Below, in pieces: positions 12,876 through 22,044 of a stretch of 64,000 nt of DNA. The DNA is taken from NCBI GenBank assembly GCA_020002185.1, contig CM034531.1:40282365-40346364 (forward strand). Reading direction: 5' to 3'. Under the pieces are notes generated by a model. The model saw nothing but the letters and a program-made list of their open reading frames with translations, had not been told where the DNA came from and made no database searches. This DNA is from Paraescarpia echinospica (lineage: Eukaryota > Annelida > Polychaeta > Sabellida > Siboglinidae). The position numbers and the translations under genes were made by a program. The first letter of the stretch is position 1. The number at the start of each line of letters is the position of its first letter.

Positions 12876-13157
12876 TGGACAGCATACAAAAGATTACATT
12901 ATCCACATTACATTTCTAATCTGAACGACAAGAAAAATATACATTTGACTGCACGTTTGGATAAAATCTGGGCCTATGCTAGGTTAAATTTAGTTGAATC
13001 ATTGTATAATTAAAAATAAAAAACACATCTGGCTAAACATAAAATCCATGTAACGTAGTGTTAACCTGTAGCCGTAAGTTTAAAATTGAATGTCAAACCT
13101 ATAGTGCGTGGCAATATAAGTAGAAGAAAATGTCTCAACCTTTAGGCCAGGTGCAGT

Positions 13158-15552
13158 TTAACAATAATCACATATGTATTGGCCGACACCTTCATAATTT
13201 GAGCATGATTCGTGCCACCATTGCTCACACTCTGCACACGCTATCCAGTCCTCAAACGGCGGCTCTCCATATTCCGTGTCACATGCGGGGCACACCACCC
13301 TTTTCGTGCTGGACGAATGCGGTTTTTCGTTATTTTCTTTGCTTGAACGTCGAGTCTGGTTTGTCGTCTCTTCGCGCTTCTGCCTCTTTCTGTTTTTCTT
13401 TTCATCTTGGTCCCTCTCCCGTTGACTGTTCTTTGCCCGTCTCTGTTCAAGTTTTAGTTTCTTTTTCTGTTCTTTCTCGTATTGTTCTTTCTCCTTGGTC
13501 TCAAGAGCAGCCTTTACTGGGGAATCGGTAATTACGCAGGAGGAAATTTTCTTGCGACTCCTGTTGCCTACAGGTCGTTGCACATTCGGTAGAGGCCGAA
13601 TGCCCCAAGGTGACACATCTTTGCTAGAGTGTAATATCGGCTGTATCTGATGTTGCTGCGCTGGTGACTGCGACTGGCGTGGCTGTTGTGGCTGCGCTGA
13701 TTGTCCTGGCTGCTCTGACTGTTGTGGCTGCGTTAGCTGTTGTTGCTGCGTTAGCTGTTGTGGCTGCGCTGGCTGTTGTGGCTGCACTGGCTGTTGTTGC
13801 TGCGTTAGCTGTTGTGGCTGCGTTAGCTGTTGTGGCTGCGTTAGAGGCTCTGGCGGTTGTGGCTGCGCTGGCTGTTGTGGCAGCGTTGGTTGTTGTGGCT
13901 GCACTGGCTGCTGTGGTTTCTCTGGCTGCAGTGACTGTGGTGGCTGTTGTGGCTGCACTGGTTGCACTAGCTGCGTTGGCTGCTGTAGCTGCGCTGGTTG
14001 ATGTGGCTGCTGTAGCTGCACTGGTTGCTGTGGCTGCTCTGGCTGCGCGGGCTGTTGTGGCTGCCCTGGCTGCGCGGGCTGCTGTGGCTGCTGCAATGGG
14101 GGTGGAAGGTCACGATCCGTAGTTGCAGCAGGCGCAAAATCTGCATCAGAAAATGTCATGGAGTTGTATGGCTCAATACCCAATACCACTGGCTTCAAAG
14201 CCTCTGACAGCGTTTCCTATGGTGGCTGCTTTCAGATAAGCTGCACCGAACAAAGCCCCGACCTTTCTGTCCGTGGTCGCCTTGCCAGGATGGGACACCA
14301 TGTAGTTATCACATGCTTGACTGTAGTAGGTTTTGAGAGGACCGAAGAAAGCGACATCTAAGGGCTGTAGTCTATGCGTCGTATGAGGCGGGAAACCCAT
14401 CATGATGACCCCGTTTTCCCTACAGTAATTTATGCTGGCTAGGGAAATGTGTGACGCATGGCTATCTACGAGCAAAAGCACTTTGTTGTCACGAGAACAC
14501 TTGACATGTTCCACAAAATGTTCGAGGTAGAGGACGAAGGTGTCAGTCGTCATCCATCGTGTCTGTTGTGCTACACCTTTGGTCCCTGGCGGACATCCGT
14601 TCATCAATTCCGGTCTCATCCTCACTCTTGGGAAGATTAAGAATGGTGGAACGTATACACCACCAGCACTGATGTCACAGACCAACGTGATGTTCTTTCC
14701 TCTTTCAGCAGACACTATTTTCGCCCCACGTTTCGTCCCGCTAGGTGACAACACTCTTGGTAACTTTGTTGGCATTGTGGATAGAACAGATTCGTCAACA
14801 TTGAATATCTGATGAGCAGTGAAGTTGTTGTCCTCTCTAACCTTTCGTTCGATGTTAAAAAATTTGCCCACTTCAACCTTGTTGAATCCCATCGCTCGAC
14901 TAACTGATGTGGCCTCTGGAGCCCTAAGACTAATGTTGTATTTATTCCTGAATGTTCGCAACCAATCCATTCTAGCCATTTTTGTGTGCTTGTTGAAGCT
15001 GTGCAGCGGGTGATTTTGCTCTGCGAAGTCGTAGACGAGCCTTCTGCATTGGATGGTGTTAAGACCGAAACTTCTGTCACTGATTTCGGTGATATAATCT
15101 CTCAATTGGTTCAGCTTCTCTACGGTAAAGACACTTCGAAAACGACCCCCATGAACTGGCAGATCCTACAAAAGAATAAATACATTACTGCGGCTACTAA
15201 CACAATGGGACAGGGGGGCAGGAATATAAAATAACACATAAGGGTCCCCCAAGCCACAAAAATTGACAGTTCACGAAAATTATGCGCCCCTGAATTCAGC
15301 TTAGGCCTTAGCTAAGCATTAAAACTCCAATATAAAGTTATACCTATTGTATTGTATGTGCAATTATAATTCAGTTTTGCTCACCTCTGCCTTTGCTTTC
15401 AAGTAACGACGCAGCGTAGGCTCTGGAATGCCATAATTCGCTGCCGCCATGTTGCACAACATATTTTCTTCACGAACGGCATGCATGGAAGCAATCATCC
15501 CATCTTCAGACCATGACCCCCTGTTTGTTTTTCGCTGGTAATGTCGTACCAT
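13158..15552 (-). pseudogene. pogo-like transposase with C-terminal PHD finger, one frameshift
   Basis: Exon 1 runs from the ATG at 15552 to 15385 (56 codons) and holds a psq-type helix-turn-helix (MHAVREENMLCNMAAANYGI...TLRRYL). Its donor is GAG|GTGAGC; the acceptor TTTTGTAG precedes GATCTG at 15165, phase 0. Exon 2 carries a second DNA-binding region, then the DDE_1 catalytic core: FNVDES, LLLVDSHASH and THRLQPLD, with 35 residues between the last two aspartates (DD35D). A 7-bp tandem duplication (14174-14180 and 14181-14187) shifts the frame after GFEASGI; the next frame continues EPYNSMTFSDADF without loss. Then follow a Gln/Pro linker, a Lys/Arg/Glu-rich helix, and a C4HC3 PHD finger (CX2CX14CX2CX4HX2CX10CX2C) ending at 13158. 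Apart from the duplication the frame is open. Confidence 0.93.
13664..14095 (-). repeat. Gln/Pro-coding minisatellite in the transposase
   Basis: Tandem CTG/TTG-rich units (for example GGCTGTTGTGGCTGCGCTGG on the plus strand) encode a run of QQP, QPQQP and similar steps of about 140 residues between the catalytic core and the PHD finger. The opposite strand gives an alanine/valine/leucine frame that is an artefact. Confidence 0.9.
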
Positions 15553-15819
15553 CTGAAAATATAGGTTAGAATAAACATTAAAATAATTTTATTATTTACG
15601 AAGATAAATCAAATTGATCAGCAATGGACCCGGGAGGAGAGGGGTGTTCTTGGGGGGTCTCCTTCCCCTGTGGCTAATGTTATGGTGGTCAAAGGACAAA
15701 ATAGGGCGCATAGCTACTATAGGTTCTATATATATCCCCCCTCAATTAAACTACCGATTTATACTCTCTGGCAACACACCTAGATCCGCTCCTGTTCATA
15801 CATTCATAGTTTGGGACGG

Positions 15820-15875
15820 AGTGGGGCAAGATGACGAATTCGCCAACTTGCCCTGGTCATCTTGCCCCGCACTGC
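15820..15875. repeat. Subterminal repeats, right end of the pogo-like element (inner)
   Basis: GTGGGGCAAGATGACGAATT, then CGCCAACTTGCCC and TCATCTTGCCCCGC: three copies of the terminal core in both orientations about 0.4 kb inside the right end. Likely transposase-binding sites by analogy; no function is shown directly. Confidence 0.7.
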
Positions 15876-16188
15876 CATTTTTACAGCACCCCCTCTACGC
15901 CCGTTCAGATATTTGGGAATTTCGACTAATTACTCTGGGGTGTTGCGTTACAATATACCGCTGTAATATAACACGTCTGAGAAACGCTTACTACACGATC
16001 ATCAGTTGTACAGTCTTATTAACTAATTTCTAATTCTTAGTACAAAAGTCAACAAAATGAATTTACCTCGCTAAAATTGTCCATATCATGCCGATCACGT
16101 TCAAACTTGCAGACAAGTTGCGCGCGCACTTGGTGACGTCAATGGGGGACATCAGTGCTACCATCTAGTGCACAATTTTAAACTAATG

Positions 16189-16234
16189 CAAATTCGTCAT
16201 CTTGCCCGCTTCGCCAACTTGCCCCGCCTTCCCC
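16189..16234. repeat. Right terminal inverted repeat plus adjacent core copy
   Basis: ATTCGTCATCTTGCCC is followed by TTCGCCAACTTGCCCCGCC and TTCCCC, ending at the TA target site. Two core copies are adjacent in the same orientation at this end. Confidence 0.8.
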
Positions 16235-16254
16235 TATATGTAAACTAGAGTAGA

Positions 16255-16500
16255 CCGGTCATCTGTCGGCCCGGCATTCGATCCGTAGCTATCTTCGGCA
16301 GAAAATGTGAAAATATAATCGTAATCGGAGAACATTTTTAGTTAACATCCTATGCTTGAAGGATTAGTCCTATGCTTGTAGTGTTGACACTAAATAGTAG
16401 TAATAGAATAGATAACTTCAGAAACCAGCATTTTCAAACGCCTACATGAAATGCTGGCATATATCGGTCAGTTGCCGACATGCACACTAGTTGCCAGCAC
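16255..16500. repeat. ~204-bp tandem satellite, right part
   Basis: One complete unit plus the start of another, with TGTCGGCCCGGCATTCGATC at 16264, the AATCGGAGAACA core, and a new TTGCCGACA near 16468. It continues the array of 11855-12440 interrupted by the transposon. Confidence 0.8.
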
Positions 16501-16622
16501 AATGTAGCACCAACACATGAAGTTTCAAGGCTATTGGAAATAAAATGTTGGTTTCATGGTGGTATGGAAAGTAGGTTGAAATTATTGTAAACGTGCGATG
16601 TATGTTACTCATTCATACATTC

Positions 16623-16803
16623 GATAGGAGTCGGAAGGGGTTATGGGGGCTAAACCCACCAATATTTCGAGTGGATTGTTAAGCACCACCTCCAGTATTT
16701 TGTGAATTTGAAGATATCTCCACGCTTCGAAAGTAATGCCCGACTGCAGCGGGATCTGAAGTTCCGGCTCAGACCCCGATATACAACTCGTTCCGACTTC
16801 TAT
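16623..16803. mobile_element. MITE-like element with GTCGGAA ends
   Basis: A 181-bp segment begins ATAGGAGTCGGAA and ends TTCCGACTTCTAT, imperfect inverted repeats. No coding capacity. Related ends are seen at 44724-45020 and 20044-20056. I cannot assign a superfamily, and no clear target duplication is visible. Confidence 0.6.
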
Positions 16804-16989
16804 GCATTTTCTTGTTGTTCTTCTACTATAATAAATACGTTGACGGTTTGCTGTCCGTCAACTGTCGTTTAATAGCCCGAAACATTGTACGCAATTTGTA
16901 TTTCACCCCACGAAATATTCGAAATATCTTTCAACAGTCAGATAGATATAGTAAAATAATACTCGCTGTTTCCTCTCATTACCATTTAT

Positions 16990-17515
16990 TGCAGAGCCAG
17001 ACGTCGCTACGGATGACGTATTTGGTTCCTACGGTCTTTACACACACGACATGACAGGCCTTGCAGAGCCAGACGTCCCTACCGATGACGTATTTGTTAT
17101 CCACGGTCTTTACACACACGACATGACAAGTCTTGCAGAGCCAGACGTCCCTACCGTTGATGTGTTTTGTACCCACGGTCTTTACACACACGACATGACA
17201 CGTCTTGCAGAGCCAGACGTCCTTACCGTTGATGTGTTTTGTACTCACAGTCTTTACACACACGACATGACATGTCTTGCAGAGCCAGACGTCCCTACCG
17301 TTGATGTGTTTTGTACCCACGGTCTTTACACATGCACACGACACGACAGGTATTGCAGAGCCAGACGTCCCTACCGTTGATGTGTTTTGTACCCACGGTC
17401 TTTACACATGCACACGACATGACAGGTATTGCAGAGTCAGACGTCCCTACCGTTGATGTGCTTGGTACCCACGGTCTTTACACACACGAAGTGACAAGTC
17501 TTGCTAACAAGTATG
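16990..17515. repeat. 72-bp minisatellite
   Basis: About seven units built on GCAGAGCCAGACGTCCCTAC, followed by GTTGATGTGTTTTGTACCCA and CGGTCTTTACACACACGACA. Because 72 is a multiple of three, both strands stay open; on the minus strand each 24-residue unit reads WLCKTCHVVCVKTV plus GTKHINGRDV. A short CACATGCACACGA variant breaks the period near 17330 and 17405. It is probably non-coding. Confidence 0.85.
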
Positions 17516-18227
17516 TATTATAATGACTATTAACCGGTAACTGATCCTGGGTAACGGATATACGACGTTCCTTTAAATGTTCGGGTGCTTCAAAGACAGA
17601 GTTAATAAATATTTCTCCTCTCACTTATGTTACAACATTGGAGCATAAATTTGCTCTACAAAGTAGTTTTAATTGTGTGTTTAATTATTGAAATTATAAA
17701 TGGAGAATACTAATAACAGCAAAGTTGTAAAAAGATATTCACATTCAAATTACATTGATGTTCATAATATACATCAGTTTTTTTTGGTCCTCTTCAAAGC
17801 ACATAACTAAAACAATTCCACAATTAAGAAAAGGAAATAGCTTTATTGGTGTTACTATGTAATTTACTCTGCTATTTTCACTAGATATTTAGAGAACAAT
17901 ATGACTGTGAAATAAAAAAAATTACTATATTATCAACTAATTCAATTTGGATTTAAAAAAATGTAAATACCATAATCATAACATATTCCACTAATTCCGA
18001 TATCTCAAAGCAACAGTAAGGGTTATATTACTCATGTCTGATGTAGTAGTGAATTCTGATAAAAATTTATTGTAAGCGCGTGCGATGAATATATGACTTA
18101 AATGCGTCTGTTACGCGTGTACCGATCGTACGATGTGCGGTCGATGCTTTAATTGGCTACGTGTTGCCACAAAAAAGCAATTAGTGCGTTGCGCTGCGAC
18201 AAAAACAATTAGATGTGTCATTTAACG
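17516..18227. other. Unclassified sequence inside the split LINE
   Basis: AT-rich at first, then a CG-containing stretch (18070-18227) directly against the LINE piece. No open frame, RNA gene or clear repeat is supportable. Confidence 0.4.
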
Positions 18228-18985
18228 CGGGCGATTGGCACGAACCTAGCGTCTACGAAAGCTCGGTATTTCTGGTAATGGCTTTGTTGGGTTTGCTCGA
18301 AGTTGGTTGGTGTCATAATATTCCGACAGCCCCACGAGTGCTGATGATAACATTTCCTCGATCGGGGTAAAATCTGTATTCTGGGTAGTGACGCGAGATC
18401 GTCTGCATAGTAGTGCATATATACGAAGCTGCATGCTCGTATTCGGGTGGATGGGCTGATCATTCGTGTATATATTGAAGAGTTGCGGTGGGAGGACACT
18501 TCCCTGTGGTAAGCGGTTCCCCTATAATCGCCATCTGCTCCGCTTAAAACCTGCGGTTCTCCAGGAGAGTGCGGATCAGCACACCAAATGGTGGTCCGTT
18601 GTTATGTTGTAGACCTTCTCGGGCAGTCTCCGGTGGTTGACGGTGTCGTATGCTGCCGATACAGCTACTAGCACTACGCCTGTAATTCTGCCTCGTCCGA
18701 AACCGTCCTCGATGTACTGGGTGAGGTTCAATACCTGGCCAGTGCAAGACTTGCTGGGCGGAAACCTGCCTGCTCCGGGATGAGGTGCTGTTCTGCGATG
18801 GTGGAGAGGCGGTTCGGTATCAGCCGCTCGTACAGTATGTACAGGTGGCAGAGGAGCGATATTGATTTGAAGCTCTTCGGGTTTTATGGATTCTTTCCGG
18901 GCTTCGGGATGGCAACAACGCGTGATTGTCTCCAGAACCTCGGGATGCGGTGTGTTCTAGGTGGGAGCATCACAATCTAAACTTG
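18228..18985 (-). pseudogene. LINE reverse-transcriptase core fragment
   Basis: Read from about 18985 down, with frame changes: VVAIPKPGKNP, a degraded PKSFKSISLLCHLYILYERL, then QAGF, SAAYDTVNHRRLLEKVYNIT, LIRTLLENRRF, LPQGSVLPPQLFNIYTND and YADDLASL, and TNQLRANPTK. These are the central reverse-transcriptase blocks including the YADD site. Many shifts and stops make it dead, and it is 5'-truncated. The reading ends with ANRP at 18228; the expected continuation, LNINWNE, is found at 11262. Confidence 0.82.
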
Positions 18986-21216
18986 TCCCAGGTTCCCAGT
19001 ACCCCTTAATTCACCCCTATTTATACTACTTGTGTCCAAACAGACTGCACTGAGCGTTGGTGGCAGACACCCGCATTTGCGATAGATTCGCTGAGGACAT
19101 CTTACGCCGATAACTTGCCTCGGTTGACGACAACGCACTGCGTCAAACCTTGCCTGCCCCGTATAGGCGTTAGTCCCCACTCATTAGCGTTGTAGGTGCG
19201 CACAGGGACTATACAAAGTGTACACTTGGTGCCATAGCTTGAACTTTTCTGACACATGTTGGTGTCTAGCTGATCCAGATAGACCATAGGTTCCGGAGAG
19301 TTACGGCTACTAAGTGTTTCTCCCGAGCAACATTTTGGATGTCCCCAAGTAGGGGAAGGTTGTATAAATGCCAATTAGTCTCCCGGAAAATCCAGGAGTC
19401 TCCTGGATTTGGGTTGTAAATAACCAGCATTTCCGCTGAAAATCTCAAACAGCCCCCGTCTTCCAATGTCAAGATCAAACACAGCGACGACACATGCAGC
19501 GCAACACGGGACAATTTTTCGTTAACAAATGTTCGCCGCCGCGTCGCCGTAATTTCTACTTCTTGTAACCTGAACGGGGGCACATTTCCAAGGGTCTAGG
19601 GGGCACGGTCACATGGGCCCATTCAAAAAGGTCTACGAACACGCAAAATTCCAAAGGTCTAGGGGGGCACGTGCCTCCAGACCTAGCCGAGACTGTGCCG
19701 CGAGCGACCTCCTATGCACTGTGAGTTCGGAAGACAAGTTGATGGGGTGCTGTTGGAGATTTTTGGCGGCGACATTCATAAATGTTTATGCTCTTCAGCA
19801 ACCTCGATTTACATCCCTTCGAGGCTCGCCAAAACACATACACGCTGTCCGAAAACATCCAATTCCATAAAAAATGCACCTCTTCCCTAAATATTGAGGG
19901 GGCTAATCCTGTATCCAGCCCCCCACCAAACATTAATTCCACTCTCAAATTACACACCCTCTCCCTAAATATAGGAAGGCTAATCTAGCTATTTCCAGCC
20001 CCTCCACTAAAATGTAGGGGGATTCAGCCCAAGGCTCTCTTGGTTCCGACGCCTATGATAACAGATAGTTATTGTAATAAAAATCACATTTTAAACTCGC
20101 TGGTAAATTTTTAACGTGAAAATGTTGTTATATGGCTGAAAGGACCCTACACGTTGCCTCGGAGTCAACATTACAGAGCCACAGAAATTCAGACAAGCCT
20201 TAATACACAACTAATGCACCCAACCCTGGTCGTATGACTCCTAAGGAGTGTTGGCCAGTACTCAACTAAGACAAGATAGAGGACCCCACATTTTGCCATA
20301 ATTGTTATTAGCATTTGGAGAACAACAAATCGTGGCGCCACCTTACGGAGCCTGGGTAATCGAGACTAAGGTAACCGAGACTGTGCCGCGAGCGAGCTCC
20401 TGTGTCAACTAACTTCCGGATTAGCTGGTTCTCTTGCGTGTGTTTGTTATACGTTTGTTTTGATTTATTATTGCGCGTTGGATAAACACTTCCATAGGCT
20501 AACAACTCGGTATGTGCATCACCAGAGGAGAGTATTTTTAATGGTGTCCTACTTGTCTGGGTGCGATTGACACGGGTCTGCGCCGTTGTTATTGGAATCA
20601 CTGGCTTTGGCTTAGCGAAACCACTGCCGTGGCGGCGTGTTGGTAGTCGTAGCATTCGGCGCGAGAACGGTGACTCATCTTCTGTATTTATAACCGATTA
20701 TGAACTGGGGATTACCCGACCGAAGTTACTGTTTCTGCAACAGTGATGAATGTACGAAAGCTACTAACAATGTTGACAGTGTAAATGGATAAGCCATCAT
20801 GTTTACATGCAGTTGATGCCATACTAGCCCGTGGCGTGGGATACTAGTAATAATCGTATTCATACATTACACACTACATAGTAACCATTATCATAATCGA
20901 TTACATTTGTGATGTTTATCACCCCATCTCTGCCTGTTGTCAATATTGATAACTAGGTGAACAGTACCACACTAGTCCTTTTAGAAGGTGGATCTCACAA
21001 GACTGACTGTCATATATTACCTTGTCGTAACTTCCTTTTACAATTACAGGTACGAAAGAACCTGCAACCATCGCCTAAGTCATCTGTTGTATTGCATTAG
21101 TGGAGTCGACCATGTGTCCTGGCAGTGGTGTGTCGCACTGATTCGCATCGGTCTTCAGTAGTGTATTGACTGTGTCAGATAACATCTGTGCTGGCATGGT
21201 GTCCAGGTGACAAGTC
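18986..21216. other. Upstream region of RASSF-like exon 1, mixed repeats
   Basis: No certain gene. Visible items: the 20-mer CCGAGACTGTGCCGCGAGCG at 19687 and again at 20375; a repeated TTCCAARGGTCTAGGGGG at about 19587 and 19653; a possible MITE end TTCCGACGCCTAT at 20044-20056; and an acceptor-like TTCCTTTTACAATTACAG ending near 21050, which could start a 5'-UTR exon for the gene at 21217. The 115-codon minus-strand frame at 20308-20655 has no domain I recognise. Confidence 0.4.
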
Positions 21217-21693
21217 ATGTCACATGACAGAATGGCCCGTGAATTTGTTGAAAGAATGGCCTATGAATCCATTGGCAATGCAATGCAGCCTCACATTCCC
21301 ATATGTAATGGAGCAACTGCCCAGTCACATACACTGACCAGCTCAGTTCCACATCGCCGGAGACCATGCAGCACAGGAGATGCTGATGACCATGCATGTT
21401 GTCATGACAACCACAGTGACACTGACAAAGAATATGACAGTGACATGATCAGTCATATGCGGCGTAAAATCTCTAACAATTTCCAGCACTACAGTAACTT
21501 ATTGCAGGGCCTTGCGCTGCCCATGCTGTTCCGTGAGAGCAAGACGTGGAGAGAGAGTGAGGGAGATACTGAGGACATGTTGGACGAGTTTGAGTTTGTC
21601 GAGAGTATTGAACTACACGACATGGAAGGATTCATATTTGAAAGTGAACGTGAGATTGGACAAGGCCACAACTTCCTGCCTGTCCAACTACAG
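21217..21693 (+). CDS. RASSF1/RASSF5-like gene, exon 1 (N-terminus and start of C1 domain)
   Basis: Codes 159 residues from the first ATG of the open frame (MSHDRMAREFVERM) to an exact CAG|GTATAT donor, phase 0. The N-terminal part is His/Asp-rich and probably disordered; residues about 115-148 are acidic. The end reads GQGHNFLPVQLQ and joins APTWCDKCGDFIWGV of the exon at 25460 with HX12C spacing (H151 to C164), the opening of a C1 zinc finger. RASSF1A and RASSF5 carry this C1 type; they are scaffold proteins linking Ras-like GTPases to MST/Hippo kinases and microtubules, and the C1 finger assists membrane or Ras contact. Function here is inferred by homology. The true transcription start is unknown and an upstream UTR exon is possible. 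Confidence 0.85.
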
Positions 21694-22044
21694 GTATATT
21701 ATAATTTCCTCCATCTCTTCTCCATTTCTAATGAATGGATTAAATGTAAGATAACATTATCTAACTGTAGTATACATGTACAACTAAAATAATTATATAT
21801 TATTTATTTGAGAAAGTGGTAGTGATATTTGTAGTTGTTAAAGAATGTTGTCTTACACAATGTCATATTTTTGTTGTTATAACCTGCTGTGATCTGTTGA
21901 CAGTAGAACAGGTTGCATTTGTTTAAACTAGATGCACAGTAGGGATTTACAGAGAAGCCTGAAACTGGAGGCACAAATAAAGACAGCACAAATAAATCAG
22001 TAAAGAACAACCTGTAAAACTGTTCTGAAGCTGGTTATAAATGC

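Larger units (their letters stand above)
12630..16234 (-). mobile_element. pogo-like DNA transposon, nearly intact
   Basis: A 3.6-kb element bounded by TA dinucleotides at 12628-12629 and 16235-16236, the target site used by Tc1/mariner/pogo elements. The ends are inverted repeats: the left end reads GGGGAAGGTGGGGCAAGT and the right end, reversed, GGGGAAGGCGGGGCAAGT. The only gene is a two-exon transposase on the minus strand. Further copies of the CAACTTGCCCC motif lie inside both ends and may be transposase-binding sites. It sits inside the ~204-bp satellite. High end similarity and a nearly open gene suggest recent activity. Confidence 0.92.

Noticed and set aside
13664..14122. Ala/Val/Leu-rich plus-strand frame of 152 codons
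   Set aside because: It is the antisense shadow of the Gln/Pro-coding repeat of the transposase.
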